DNA of 50,477 nt from Phycisphaerae bacterium (GCA_014859965.1 JACZKQ010000078.1:1-50477), one strand, 5' to 3'; shown: positions 37,521 through 47,003, counted from the stretch's first letter. Notes: generated from the letters alone by a model not told the origin. A program made the numbers and translations.

Positions 37521-40500
37521 TTATTCACATGCCGTTTCGGGTATCAGGCCGCATTCCATCCAGTTGGAAGCGATGATCGCGAAATCCGCGAGATTCACTT
37601 CGCAGTCGCCGCTCAAATCGTACGCGAGCGGATACGGACAGCCGGTGTGGCCGGTCACCTCGGTATAGAGCTTTACCGCCGACACGGGGTCGAGGGCGTA
37701 ATTAAAGATGCGGACATCATCCAGTGTGCCGTTGAACGGGTCGTAACCGGGGTTCTGGGCCGCACCGAGATAAATGTGGGCGTTCGTCCCTGAGCTGAAC
37801 GCAAATGGCGAGGGGCCGCCCGCATGGAAGCCGTTGACGTACATGAGGGCGTTGACACCGTCGAACGTGAAAATAATGTGGGTCCACTCGCCGACGGCGT
37901 AGAAGTCGTCGCCGCCGAACCACGGGTAGGAAGCCGGCGATTCGAGCTGCACCCGGTTGCCGTTCTGCGCGTGGTTGGTAATCGCCCACATCATGGTGTT
38001 CTCGCCCCACTCGTCCCGCTTGGCCAATGCCGATTGCCAGCTTCCATGGGAGCCGTTCCAATTGGCCCAGAAGGCGATCGTCATCTGGCCGCCCGGGTCG
38101 GACTGATTAAACGTGCCGCAGTCGACCCAACCGGTGCTGAAATGTAACGCGCCGCCGATAAGGCCCGGCACGCTGGTCACGTTCCCCGAAGCGGTGCCGT
38201 GTCGAGCGAACTTCGTCGAGTCCAGGACCTGGTTATTGCCGGCGTCGATGACGTCATCCATGGTCCAGTGCGCCACCATCTGCTTGAGCATGATCTTGCA
38301 GGGGTCGGAAGTCACCGAACCCGCCGAATTGCTGACAACGGAGTAATAATTGCCTTCCTTGCTTTCATCGATTCCGGGGATTTCCAGCGGATTGCCTGTT
38401 CCTACGGAGCCGCCGCCTTCCTTGAACCACTCGCACGTACCCGTGGTGACCTCAATACTGAGGGCCGCGGTTTCGCCTTCATCCACAAGTGCGCCGGCCG
38501 GTTGGATCAGGATTTCCGGCAGCGTCCGGACGGTGTCGAAACTCCACGCGACACCGGCGACACGCGATCCGCCGTCGACCGTGTCCACGCGCCACCAGCA
38601 CTTGCTGTTGTAGTCCATGTCGGCGGCCGAGATAACGAACGCCAGCGGTTGCCCCGCAGGCACCGTTCCCTTGTAGTAGGCGCTGGCATCACTGTTCGGG
38701 TCCGAAAGCACGTCGCGCGCTGCCGTACCCATGCCGAAATACACCGCGTAACCGGCGGTCTTCGGCGGATAAGGGCCGTACTGCCAGCTTAACGCCAGGT
38801 CAACCTCCGGATCGATAACGACCGTTCCATCGGGATTCGGCGCCACCGGCTGCCACCATGCCTCGCTCGGAAGCGCGGTCCCCGCCCCGCCGGCATACAG
38901 TTGCCGAACCTCGTCGGCGGTCAACGGCCGGTTCCAAATGCCGACTTCGTCGATCATGCCGCTCCAGGCGTTGCCGCCGTTTCCCTGTGTCGAACCGATC
39001 ACCAGGGCCGCTTCGGTGTCCGAGCCAAAAGTGAAGCCCCCGCCAGTGCTGGTCGGCTCCCCGTTGATGTACATCCGGGCGATCGCGCCGTCAAAGCTGA
39101 CCGCAACATGTACCGGCGTCTGATCATCCGGCATGACATAGGTCAGACCGGGATAGCTCTGTTCCTGCATGAACTGCATCTCGCCATAGACGGCCGGCTT
39201 GTTCGCTTCGAGAATCCACATCATCTGGTTGGCCGCCCAGGCGTCCCGTTTTCCGATCGGGCCCTGCCAGTCTCCGCCGCCGCCGTCCCATGTCAGCCAC
39301 ATCGCAAACGAAAGCTTGCCTGTGCTTTCGGACGGATTCCATCGATTTAGATTAATATAGGAACTGCCGTTGAATTTGATCGCCTGACCCACGATGCCGT
39401 TCACATACGGTGCGGACCCCACGAGAGTGCCGTGATGGTTGTTTCCGGATTTGTCGTCGGCGTTGCCGTCGAGGGGGTAATAGCCCCAGAGACCGCTTCG
39501 CAGGCCGCCGCCCGGCTCATACTTCAAAATCGATACGTACACCATGTCCGAAACCGTGGCGCCATAGCTGTTGCTGACGATACAGTAGTAACCGCCTGCC
39601 TTGGCGTCATTGACGCCGTAGATCGTCAGCGTGGGCTCCGTACCCACCAGGCCGCCGCCGTCCTTGTACCACGCGTACGTCGGGCCATCGGCCGGCGATG
39701 TGGCCGCAATGGTCAACGCAGCATCCCAGCCGCCGGGCCCCACGCCCACGTCCCGCGGCTGCGTGACAATCGTCGGCGTCATGACAACTGTATCGAAACT
39801 CCAGATCGGGCCGGCGGCCGTATTGGCATCCCCGGCCACCGCCACGACCTTCCAGTAGTATGTCTTGTTATTAAACAGTTCGCCAGTGGCCGCCTCCAGC
39901 ACCGCAGCGGGATCGACCGACACCAGGAATGCCCCGGACGCCGTGCCGCCGTTCGGATCGGCCACTTCCTTCTTCTCCGTGCCCAGGTAGACGTCGTAAC
40001 GGATGATAGGCAAAGGAGGCGCTTCGGCGGGCGCGTCCCACTCGAGCATAACGCCTGCCATGGGGATGTCCGACGCCTTGTTGGCCGGACTTACCGGCAC
40101 CGGACGCCAGGTGTTGCCCGAAAGAGCGACGCCGTTGCCGCCGTTATACAGTTCGGCGATCTCCGCCGGCGACAGCGCCCGGTCCCAGATGGCCGCCTCA
40201 TCGATAATGCCGTGGAAGTTATTGTTCGGACCGGCGTTGCACGCAGCCAGCCAGATCGTTGCATCCAGTTTGTCGCCAAGCGTGAAAGGACCGGTCGCAA
40301 CGGCAACCCCGTCGCGCCACGTCGTCGCATTCACACCGTCCCACGACACCGCGACATGCGTCCATACGCCGATGGGCATGGTGCCCAGGCTGAGAGAATT
40401 GTCGGTCGACTGCCATGAAACCGTTCCGGCGCCGGCGGCAATTTCGGCGAACCAGCAATACTCCACCTGGCGACCGCTGTCCCGCCAGTTGTCGCGCTTG

Positions 40501-40838
40501 CCGATGATGCCCTGCCACGAGCCCGGCGCTCCGTTCCAGTTGGCCCAGATACTAACGGTCATCTTGCCGGTGGTCTCGGCCGGGTTCCATGTCCCGCAAT
40601 TGACTCCATTGCCGCCATTGCCGTTGAATAACAGACCCTCGCCGAGAATCCCGGTTGTCGTTGTCGCTGAGCCGACCAGCACGCCGTCCCGGCCGTTGCC
40701 TGACATGTCGGGCACAGAATTGCCCACGATCTGACCGTCCAGCGGCCAGTAGGCCGCCAGCCCGTCGCGCAGATCCGCCGCTGCCGTGCCGAGCAGGCCC
40801 ACGGACAATAACGCCAACACCATCATCGTCTTTTTCAT
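37521..40838 (-). CDS. Secreted LamG/Ig-like protein with half-dockerin tail, 1105 aa
   Basis: Signal peptide (MKKTMMVLALLSVGLLGTAAA), then two complete LamG-fibronectin-like-Ig units and a third LamG domain, and the tail YDLSGDCEVNLADFAIIASNW. Unit boundaries show as LRDGLAAYWPLDG, RSGLWGYYPLDGNADD and MVAHWTMDDVIDAG for LamG, WRPVPVSPANKASDI and WWQPVAPNPDGTVV for the linkers, and PTIVTQPRDVGVG and PEILIQPAGALVDEG for Ig domains. It is the paralogue of the next gene with one extra unit. AAGGAGG upstream selects ATG 40838. Both proteins are probably surface or secreted glycan binders. Confidence 0.87.
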   Translation of the reverse strand: MKKTMMVLALLSVGLLGTAAADLRDGLAAYWPLDGQIVGNSVPDMSGNGRDGVLVGSATTTTGILGEGLLFNGNGGNGVNCGTWNPAETTGKMTVSIWANWNGAPGSWQGIIGKRDNWRDSGRQVEYCWFAEIAAGAGTVSWQSTDNSLSLGTMPIGVWTHVAVSWDGVNATTWRDGVAVATGPFTLGDKLDATIWLAACNAGPNNNFHGIIDEAAIWDRALSPAEIAELYNGGNGVALSGNTWRPVPVSPANKASDIPMAGVMLEWDAPAEAPPLPIIRYDVYLGTEKKEVADPNGGTASGAFLVSVDPAAVLEAATGELFNNKTYYWKVVAVAGDANTAAGPIWSFDTVVMTPTIVTQPRDVGVGPGGWDAALTIAATSPADGPTYAWYKDGGGLVGTEPTLTIYGVNDAKAGGYYCIVSNSYGATVSDMVYVSILKYEPGGGLRSGLWGYYPLDGNADDKSGNNHHGTLVGSAPYVNGIVGQAIKFNGSSYINLNRWNPSESTGKLSFAMWLTWDGGGGDWQGPIGKRDAWAANQMMWILEANKPAVYGEMQFMQEQSYPGLTYVMPDDQTPVHVAVSFDGAIARMYINGEPTSTGGGFTFGSDTEAALVIGSTQGNGGNAWSGMIDEVGIWNRPLTADEVRQLYAGGAGTALPSEAWWQPVAPNPDGTVVIDPEVDLALSWQYGPYPPKTAGYAVYFGMGTAARDVLSDPNSDASAYYKGTVPAGQPLAFVISAADMDYNSKCWWRVDTVDGGSRVAGVAWSFDTVRTLPEILIQPAGALVDEGETAALSIEVTTGTCEWFKEGGGSVGTGNPLEIPGIDESKEGNYYSVVSNSAGSVTSDPCKIMLKQMVAHWTMDDVIDAGNNQVLDSTKFARHGTASGNVTSVPGLIGGALHFSTGWVDCGTFNQSDPGGQMTIAFWANWNGSHGSWQSALAKRDEWGENTMMWAITNHAQNGNRVQLESPASYPWFGGDDFYAVGEWTHIIFTFDGVNALMYVNGFHAGGPSPFAFSSGTNAHIYLGAAQNPGYDPFNGTLDDVRIFNYALDPVSAVKLYTEVTGHTGCPYPLAYDLSGDCEVNLADFAIIASNWMECGLIPETACE

Positions 40839-40973
40839 TTTACTTTCCTCCTTACTATAAAACCGTATTCCAGTTAAGGCTGTGCTTTCTTGAAGCCTCC
40901 ACCTGCGCAGAGACATCCCGTGCAAAAACAGAAGGGAACAAAGGCGCACACTTGGCGAGAGTCTGCCTGTTTA

Positions 40974-41030
40974 TCAGAAGCTCTCCTTCCGTCCGGCCTC
41001 TGACGCGTCTTGCGGGTTGCCACATGTCAT
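40974..41030 (-). CDS. Possible 18-residue leader peptide upstream of the LamG genes
   Basis: Between the promoter (41086-41114) and the LamG gene, GAGGAG precedes an ATG at 41030 that opens 18 codons (MTCGNPQDASEAGRKESF) and stops at 40974. The ribosome-site spacing is short (4 bases). No amino-acid run suggesting classical attenuation is visible. It may be a regulatory leader or chance. The gene-free stretch 40839-41170 holds this, the promoter and nothing else that I can support. Confidence 0.3.
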   Translation of the reverse strand: MTCGNPQDASEAGRKESF

Positions 41031-41085
41031 CACACTCCTCAAAGCGGCAATTCGGGCGCCGGAAAACAGCCGACGTCGCCTTAAC

Positions 41086-41114
41086 AGAATAGAGATATCT
41101 CAGGACCGCGTCAA
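41086..41114 (-). promoter_or_regulatory. Sigma70-like promoter of the LamG gene pair
   Basis: On the minus strand TTGACG (41114-41109) and TATTCT (41091-41086) are 17 bases apart. Transcription starting near 41079 would give a leader of about 240 nt before the 1105-aa LamG gene, long enough for control elements. Confidence 0.6.
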
Positions 41115-41170
41115 GCGAAAATAATCAGCCGCACAAATACGTGTGCGTTGTCCCATCGCATTCCGGAGCC

Positions 41171-41419
41171 TTAAGTCGATTCTAAGGTCGCACACAGCGA
41201 TTCCGTCGGGCCCGAGGCGCAGTCGTAACCGAACTGCCGAACGCCGGATAGCTGATCATAGCCACAGCGCCGATAGACGGCGTTCGCGTCCCGTACCGGC
41301 TCCTCACTGTCGGCGATGATCCGGCCATCCCCGGCGGCGTTCATCGCCTCAGCCATCTCCTGGACCAACGCGTCGATGCCATTTGCTGAAGGCTGCTTTA
41401 ACTCGGCCGCACTTAGGAG
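41171..41419 (-). pseudogene. Remnant of a GNAT acetyltransferase C-terminal half
   Basis: An open frame here reads GIDALVQEMAEAMNAAGDGRIIADSEEPVRDANAVYRRCGYDQL, which resembles the acetyl-CoA-binding helix and the A-N-x-x-Y-x-x-x-G-Y end of GNAT enzymes. The N-terminal half and a start codon are missing; upstream the frame runs through the end of the GH140-like gene. The visible similarity begins where a motif like the MITE-like ends occurs (41416-41432), hinting at a rearrangement. Confidence is modest because the match is by eye. Confidence 0.4.
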
Positions 41420-41432
41420 AATGCGAGCCCTG
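41416..41432 (-). repeat. Partial match to the MITE-like element end
   Basis: GGAGAATGCG followed by AGCCCTG matches the right end of the element at 6256-6274 with a two-base shortening of the middle. It lies at the junction between the GNAT remnant and the GH140-like gene. The match is short and may be chance. Confidence 0.25.
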
Positions 41433-41439
41433 CGCAGCG

Positions 41440-42873
41440 TTACGGTTCTTCGAGGATCAGGACGTAATCGTTTGCGTGCTGTTCCGGGCCCGGAGGGTCG
41501 AATTCTTTGATGCCGGTGTTTTGGACGGGCGGCAGGGGTTCTGTTTGGGCGGTTCGGGGGTTGAACCATGCGGCGTTGAGGGTTGCGGTTTTGAGTTTTC
41601 CCATTTGAAGCTGGAAGGTCTTTCCGGTCGGGGTGTAGACCATGATGAATCGTTCGCCGCGGAGGGCCTGGATGTAGTCGTGCGGGGCGCTTTGTTCGGT
41701 GCGGATCAAGGACTGGTCGGGCGCTGCCGTGGTGAAGGGGCGGGACTCCATGAGTCGGCGGAGGTGACCCATCTGGACGGCGCTTGGGGCGTCGAGGGCG
41801 TCGTACCAGTATGGGCCGGGGTTGGCGATCGCGCGGCGGCGCGGGTCGTGCATCTGCCAGATGCTGTGGTGGCCGTAGGTGTGGCCGCAGGCGCCGGCGA
41901 AGACGGACCAGTAGGCGCCGCGGCGGGCGTGGTCGTCGGTGGCGATGGTGGGGGGCATGCCGTGGCGGAAGCCGGGGTAGGCGGTTTCGAGGTCGAGGAC
42001 GGGCTTGACGGGCTGTAGGGAGTAACCTTGCTTAATGATCTGCCAGTTGAAGCTGTTTTGGCCGTGGCCGGATTGGGCGGCGCGGAGGTCCATCCAAGGC
42101 TCGTCGTTGAAGAACCACCAGCTTGCGCCGGGGCCGGAGGTGTGATAGGTCATGAGGGTTTTGGTGTAATCGAGTTTGCCGGCCGTGCCGACGGTGACGC
42201 CTTCGGCGAGGGCACGCCAGATGGCGCGGGAGGCGTCGGTTGGGGCGGCGCGGTCCCCGCCGATGATCCAGATGATGTTGTCGTGTTCGGCGAAGCGGCG
42301 GCCGACGAATTCGCCGTAGGTGCGGGCGTTTTTGGGGGTGAAGATGCCGTCGACGAGGCCGTTCTGCCAATTGGCGGTGACGTAGCGGCCCCAGGTGGGG
42401 AGCAGGCCGACGTACAGGCCGGCGGTGCGGGCGTGGCGGAGGACGAATTCGACGTCATCCCAGTAGTCGTTGTCGGGGCCGTCTTTGGTGACGGGTTTGG
42501 CGGGGTCGTTGTTCTGGAGCGGGAGGTGGCCGCGAGCGTTGGGCTTGTCGAGGCCGTTTAGTTCGGCGAGGACGACAGTTTGGACGACGGTGAAGCCTTT
42601 GGCGGCGCGGTCGGCCATGTAGGTCTGGATTTCGTCGCGGGTGAGGTCGTGGATGAGCTGCCAGGCGGTGTCGGCGAGATAGAAGAAGGGTGTGCCGTCG
42701 GCGTAGACGAGGAAGCGGTGGTTGTCGGAGGTTCGGAGGGGGCCGCGGGTGAAGTCGACGGGCCGGGCGGCGTTCAGGGCCGGGGCGGCTGTCGCGAAGG
42801 TTGGCGCGAGTAAGGCTATTATCATTAATGCAAGCGTTGCTGTACGCCGCGCGGAACCGTTAATAGCGTTCAT
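41440..42873 (-). CDS. Secreted DUF4038 / GH140-type glycoside hydrolase
   Basis: A 477-aa exported enzyme. After a signal peptide (about residues 1-30) comes RGPLRTSDNHRFLVYADGTPFFYLADTAWQL, the standard DUF4038 opening, and a TIM barrel with DYWDDVEFVLRHARTAGLYVGLLPTWG, NIIWIIGGDR and VLDLETAYPG. The conserved acidic residues fall in IIGGDR and VLDLE. A short C-terminal domain starts near RFIMVYTPTGK. The characterised GH140 member is an apiosidase acting on rhamnogalacturonan II; the true substrate is unknown. AAAGGAGG 5 bases upstream selects ATG 42873. Confidence 0.82.
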   Translation of the reverse strand: MNAINGSARRTATLALMIIALLAPTFATAAPALNAARPVDFTRGPLRTSDNHRFLVYADGTPFFYLADTAWQLIHDLTRDEIQTYMADRAAKGFTVVQTVVLAELNGLDKPNARGHLPLQNNDPAKPVTKDGPDNDYWDDVEFVLRHARTAGLYVGLLPTWGRYVTANWQNGLVDGIFTPKNARTYGEFVGRRFAEHDNIIWIIGGDRAAPTDASRAIWRALAEGVTVGTAGKLDYTKTLMTYHTSGPGASWWFFNDEPWMDLRAAQSGHGQNSFNWQIIKQGYSLQPVKPVLDLETAYPGFRHGMPPTIATDDHARRGAYWSVFAGACGHTYGHHSIWQMHDPRRRAIANPGPYWYDALDAPSAVQMGHLRRLMESRPFTTAAPDQSLIRTEQSAPHDYIQALRGERFIMVYTPTGKTFQLQMGKLKTATLNAAWFNPRTAQTEPLPPVQNTGIKEFDPPGPEQHANDYVLILEEP

Positions 42874-43053
42874 TGCCGCCTCCTTTGAGCTGGATGTTTC
42901 ATTTACGAGCACGTGACGGGTGATTCATGATGTAAGTCTATGCGAAGACGGCGGAGGTGTCAACGGCGGTTGGCGCTGAGGCGCGGCTACCACCGCGGGA
43001 ACCATTAGATCGCTGCATGCGGGTACATGGGGAGGATGCCCATGCCACGGGTG

Positions 43054-46000
43054 TCAATCGGGCTTTTTGGGTTTCAGGTCACTCCATTCGGGGATTTTTA
43101 CGCTGCATGTTGCTTCTTCGGGTTGGCCGCCGGTGATCTGGGGCTGGGTCCGGCTGGCGATGTTGGCGCCGCTGGTCATAAGTTGATAGGTGCGACCCTG
43201 TTTTAAGGTGCTGAAGCGGAAGTGACCGTGGTTGTCGGTCTTTTCCTCGGCATAGATGTGGTCGCTCTCTTTGGAAACGTTGTCGTAAAAGAAGGCTGAG
43301 ACCTGGACGCCCGGCACGGGCCAGCCGGTTTCGCTGTCGATTATTCGGCCGGCGGCGACTGCGCCTTGTTCGAGTGTGACGGTCAGCGGCTTTTTAAAAT
43401 CGTCAACTTCGACCCGCAGGGGGCGCCAGGTCTTATTGCTCTTGACCACGAAAGTGTAGGTGCCGTCGGCCTTTGGGTTTACGTTTTCGCATGTGAAGGC
43501 GCCTTCGGCGTCCGTGTAGCGGGGACCGCGGCCGAAGCTGCCGGCCTTGTTGGCTTTGAAGGAGAGGTCGTATTCCAGGCCGGCGGCGGGACTGCCGTCG
43601 GGGTGGAGGACTTTGCCGGTGAGGGTTACGCCTTTAGGGAACGTGAGGTCGAGTCGGCGGATGGGCTGCTCTTCGGTGAGGGTGATGGTGTCGGAGACGA
43701 GATACATATATCCCTGGTGAGGGATGACGCGGTACTTGCCGCCGAGGGGGAGCGGCTGGATGCTGAACTTCGTTTGGCGTTCGGCTTCGCTGGTGCTGTT
43801 CTTGCCTTCGACGCCGTCGAAATGAACGTCCTTCCCCAGCAGCGGCGATTTCTCGACGGTTGCGAAGCTGACTATCGTGTTGCCCACGGGGCTGCCGTCG
43901 TGGTCGAAGACTTCTCCGAAGATTGTGCCGGCGGGTACGGCGTCGACGGTGAGTACGTAGGGCTCGGGGTTGGAGTCGACCTTTATGCCGTGCTGCGATT
44001 TGAACCAGTAGCCTATGGTGTCGGCGAGTTCGTAACTGAAAGTGCCGGGGGCGACGATTTCGGTTTGTGCCCGGTTGTCGACTACGTCCACGAGTTTGCC
44101 GTAGCTGTAGCCTTTGTCGGGATCGAACGAGGCGATGCGGACGTTTCCTTGGACGGGCGGGGCGTCTTTGGGGACGTTGAAGTTGAGGACGACGGTGCGT
44201 TTGGTGTAAGGGGCGCCGTCGGGGGCGGTTTTTTCGCGGAGATCGAGGACGAGCAGCGGGGGGATTTCGTTTTTGTCGAAATCGAGGCTTTGTTTATATC
44301 GCGCGGGGCCTATGTTGATGCGGTTGCCCCAGACGTCGTCGATTTCGAAAAAGACGCCGTCATCGGTTTGGGTAATGGGGGCGTATTGTTCTTTGTCCCA
44401 GTGGCCGTGGTGGTCGTATTCGTGTCCGCAAGTATAGTTCACGGCGGTCTCGCCCTTGTGGACCCACAACTTTTCAAGCGGGCCGATGACCTGACCTTTG
44501 ATGGTGAGTTGGTTTTGAAGCTGTACGTTGATGTCGGTGTCGCCGGGGCTTACGTCGGGGACGAATGCGTAGGCGAAGCCGTCGGCCTTGACGGCGAGGA
44601 TGTACTTGCTCCCGGCATTCAGGCTGGTGATTGTGAATCGACCGTCGGCGTCGGTGGTTGCGAGGACGTCGCCCTGGTCGCGACCATAGCTCACGCCCTG
44701 CAAGTGGCGCTGGATTCGGATTTGGGCGCCGGGTACGGGTTGGCCGGTTGCGGCGGAGAGAACCGTGCCGGTGGCGGGCAGGGCCTTGCGCATCTTCAGT
44801 ATGAGCGGCTCTGTGGGAGAAACGGTTATTTTTTCGAATTGGGTGTGCTCGTAGAGGTCGGCTTTAGCGCGGAGGGTTACCGGGACGTTTTCGACGAAGG
44901 CGATGCTTGCCTTGCCCTGGTCATCGGTTGCGGCGGTGATGGTATAATGCCAGCCGCCCGGGTGGAAGGCGTGGCCGCCGGTGAGTTGGACGCCTTGAAT
45001 CGGTTGGCCGCTGTCGGCATCGACGAGTTGGATCTCGGCATGCCGAGCTTCCTGGAAGATGACTTCAATGTCGTGCTTTTCGTCGCCGGGTTCGAGTTCG
45101 AAGGGGCCGACGAAAAACGGCGAATAGCCTTCGGTATGGGCCGAGATGTATACGACGCCGTAACTGCCCCTGGTGGAGAACGAAGCGTGGCCGGGCTCTT
45201 TGCGGTCGATGCTGATTGCCGCGCTGATGCCGTGGCCAGGGCGTTGTGTGTGCACGGTCATGTAGGCCTTTTCGGGCAGGGGCAAACCGTCCCATGTGCG
45301 GACTATTCCGCTGAGGGTTACTTTTTCATCTTCGGTGAGGCTGCGGGAGGCTTCATGGTCGTAGGCGGGCTGGCCGTGGGTCTTTTGGATTTCGGCCATT
45401 TTTTCGATGCGTTCATGCGGCGTGAGGATTCTTCCGGCAAGTTCGATACCCGCCTGCGTCCCATGCCAAAGGCCAATGAGCAGGATGCCGACGGCGGCTA
45501 TCATGGCGACGGTCATGGCTCCGGATATCCGCATTCTGGGACGATGGCCCTTGACCGCGATTCGCTGGACTCTGTCGAGCATGCCGCCGTTCTCGGCATT
45601 GTCTCCGAAGGAGACCATTGCCGCGGCAGCCGAGTCTTTGGATGCGTCTGAGAGTCTGACGGCCCAGGCATACAAGAGGCGGGCGTATCCAAGCTTTTGT
45701 CCGGTCATGAAAACGGAGGCGGCGTCGCAGCAGGCTTCCCGCTCGATTCGGATTTGTCTGGAGACCAGCCAGACGGCGGGGTTGAAGAAGAGCAGGGCTT
45801 CGACGATCATCTGGGCGAAGTTTACGAGGCAATCGAATCGCTTGATGTGGGCCAGTTCATGGGCGAGGATTGCGCTTATGTCTTCGGCGGGCATGCCGGT
45901 CATCATGGACAGCGGCAGGAGGATGGTCGGGCGAATGAAGCCTACTACGGCGGGCGAGGCAATGCGGTCGACGGCCGCGATGCCGACGTGTCTGGCGATG

Positions 46001-46539
46001 TGCATCTTTTGCCGCAGGTCGTCCAGAAGTGTCTCCAGGTGCGTGTCGCTCACCGGCGTGCAGCTTTGTTTAAGCCGCGATGCGCCGTAGACCATCCAGG
46101 CGGCCCGGCAGAGCATGAAGGCGACACCGGCAAGCCACAGGGAGATCATCGGCCTGTGCCAGTCGACCGTGGGTGCGGCGGCGGGGGCGGGGGTGTAGGC
46201 GTTCGAAATGGTCGCTTGGGTGAGGGTTGTTCGCTCCGGCGCGGGGATTGCGGGAGTAATGTCGGGGTCTGGGTTTGTGACGATGGCGGCCGGTGCGGGA
46301 TGGGATTGGTGGTTGAGCACGCCGAATGTGAGCATCGGACAGATGACGATCAAGGCCAGTGCGGCGGCGGCGAGGTTGTAACGGAGGTCGGCGTTGCGTG
46401 TAACTACAGTTTTTAACAGCAGATAGAGTGCCGCGGCGACGGCAGGCGCCTGCCAGAGGGTGTGGAGCAGCGCTTTGGCGAGGTCAGCGGCGAGCGGGCC
46501 GGAAATGAGGTTGCGTGCGGCGTCGACAAACGCGTTCAT
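43054..46539 (-). CDS. BlaR1-like M56 metallopeptidase receptor with tandem regulatory-like domains
   Basis: A 1161-aa membrane protein. The N-terminal part has four membrane helices (about 27-45, 55-75, 131-151 and 345-365). The M56 zinc motif HELAH is at 227-231, followed by IEREACCDA (264-273) with the third ligand. After the last helix about 780 residues follow: several carboxypeptidase-regulatory-like beta domains (VDADSGQPIQGVQLTGG, SAATGQPVPGAQIRI, HPDGSPAAGLEYDL, DSETGWPVPGVQVSA). Normal BlaR1 ends in a penicillin-binding sensor; none is seen here. Its ATG overlaps the blaI-type stop by 4 bases. It probably cleaves or triggers loss of the repressor upon an envelope signal. An upstream in-frame start would overlap the repressor gene and is rejected. 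Confidence 0.82.
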   Translation of the reverse strand: MNAFVDAARNLISGPLAADLAKALLHTLWQAPAVAAALYLLLKTVVTRNADLRYNLAAAALALIVICPMLTFGVLNHQSHPAPAAIVTNPDPDITPAIPAPERTTLTQATISNAYTPAPAAAPTVDWHRPMISLWLAGVAFMLCRAAWMVYGASRLKQSCTPVSDTHLETLLDDLRQKMHIARHVGIAAVDRIASPAVVGFIRPTILLPLSMMTGMPAEDISAILAHELAHIKRFDCLVNFAQMIVEALLFFNPAVWLVSRQIRIEREACCDAASVFMTGQKLGYARLLYAWAVRLSDASKDSAAAAMVSFGDNAENGGMLDRVQRIAVKGHRPRMRISGAMTVAMIAAVGILLIGLWHGTQAGIELAGRILTPHERIEKMAEIQKTHGQPAYDHEASRSLTEDEKVTLSGIVRTWDGLPLPEKAYMTVHTQRPGHGISAAISIDRKEPGHASFSTRGSYGVVYISAHTEGYSPFFVGPFELEPGDEKHDIEVIFQEARHAEIQLVDADSGQPIQGVQLTGGHAFHPGGWHYTITAATDDQGKASIAFVENVPVTLRAKADLYEHTQFEKITVSPTEPLILKMRKALPATGTVLSAATGQPVPGAQIRIQRHLQGVSYGRDQGDVLATTDADGRFTITSLNAGSKYILAVKADGFAYAFVPDVSPGDTDINVQLQNQLTIKGQVIGPLEKLWVHKGETAVNYTCGHEYDHHGHWDKEQYAPITQTDDGVFFEIDDVWGNRINIGPARYKQSLDFDKNEIPPLLVLDLREKTAPDGAPYTKRTVVLNFNVPKDAPPVQGNVRIASFDPDKGYSYGKLVDVVDNRAQTEIVAPGTFSYELADTIGYWFKSQHGIKVDSNPEPYVLTVDAVPAGTIFGEVFDHDGSPVGNTIVSFATVEKSPLLGKDVHFDGVEGKNSTSEAERQTKFSIQPLPLGGKYRVIPHQGYMYLVSDTITLTEEQPIRRLDLTFPKGVTLTGKVLHPDGSPAAGLEYDLSFKANKAGSFGRGPRYTDAEGAFTCENVNPKADGTYTFVVKSNKTWRPLRVEVDDFKKPLTVTLEQGAVAAGRIIDSETGWPVPGVQVSAFFYDNVSKESDHIYAEEKTDNHGHFRFSTLKQGRTYQLMTSGANIASRTQPQITGGQPEEATCSVKIPEWSDLKPKKPD

Positions 46540-46937
46540 GGCTTTTCTCCTTGTTCCCCCTGTTCGGATTTGGCCTGTTCGAGGACTTGCTGCATTTGGG
46601 CCAGTTCGTGTGCGCTTACGCCGGATTGGGCCCAATAGCTGACCAGGGCGGCCGGTGAACCGTCGAGGACCTTGTCGACGAACTGTCTTATCAGGCCGCC
46701 GAGGACTTTCTGCGGTTTTTCCGTGGCGTAGTAGCGGTAGACGCCGTCTTCCTTCTTTCTGGTCAGAAAATCCTTGGCATGGAGTCTCTGAATGACGGTG
46801 AGGATGGTGGTTCTGGCGCATTTTCGTGATTGGGAGAGGATTTCGGCGGCCCGCTGGACGGTGCAGCCGTCGTTTTGCCAGACGGTCTTGAGCACCGCAA
46901 GTTCAAGCTCACCAAGGGTTTGCAGGTTTTCGGTCAT
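46536..46937 (-). CDS. BlaI/MecI/CopY-family transcriptional repressor
   Basis: A 133-aa winged-helix repressor. LGELELAVLKTVWQNDGCTVQRAAEIL starts the DNA-binding domain, ARTTILTVIQRLHAKDFLTRKKEDGVYRYYAT covers the recognition helix and wing, and the C-terminal helices (GGLIRQFVDKVLDGSPAALV) mediate dimerisation. The start at 46937 follows GGAGG by 7 bases. The M56 gene overlaps its stop by 4 bases. Two palindromic operators just upstream indicate autoregulation, relieved by the M56 protease. Confidence 0.9.
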   Translation of the reverse strand: MTENLQTLGELELAVLKTVWQNDGCTVQRAAEILSQSRKCARTTILTVIQRLHAKDFLTRKKEDGVYRYYATEKPQKVLGGLIRQFVDKVLDGSPAALVSYWAQSGVSAHELAQMQQVLEQAKSEQGEQGEKP

Positions 46938-46966
46938 CTTGAAGCCTCCGCTTTGAATTGTCTTTA

Positions 46967-47003
46967 GACTACAACTGTAGTCATAATATACTACGGGCGT
47001 AGT
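46967..47003 (-). promoter_or_regulatory. Two BlaI-type operators over the repressor promoter
   Basis: Operator one is GACTACAACTGTAGTC (46967-46982), a 16-base perfect palindrome with 2-base centre that holds the TACA-NN-TGTA core known for BlaI/MecI. Operator two is ACTACGGGCGTAGT (46990-47003), with TACG-NN-CGTA. Their centres are 22 bases apart, about two helical turns. Promoter elements interleave: TTGACC (47012-47007) with TATTAT (46988-46983, 18 bases) or TATATT (16 bases). Binding of the repressor would block RNA polymerase. Confidence 0.75.

Noticed and set aside
41086-41114. LamG genes as part of a CRISPR or toxin-antitoxin island because of repeated units
   Set aside because: The repeats are protein domain repeats of about 500 bases, diverged at DNA level, with no spacer structure.
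46539-46821. N-terminal extension of the M56 protein up to 46821
   Set aside because: It overlaps the repressor gene in another frame and is basic low-complexity sequence; the ATG at 46539 begins directly with the first membrane segment and gives a 4-base overlap typical of such pairs.
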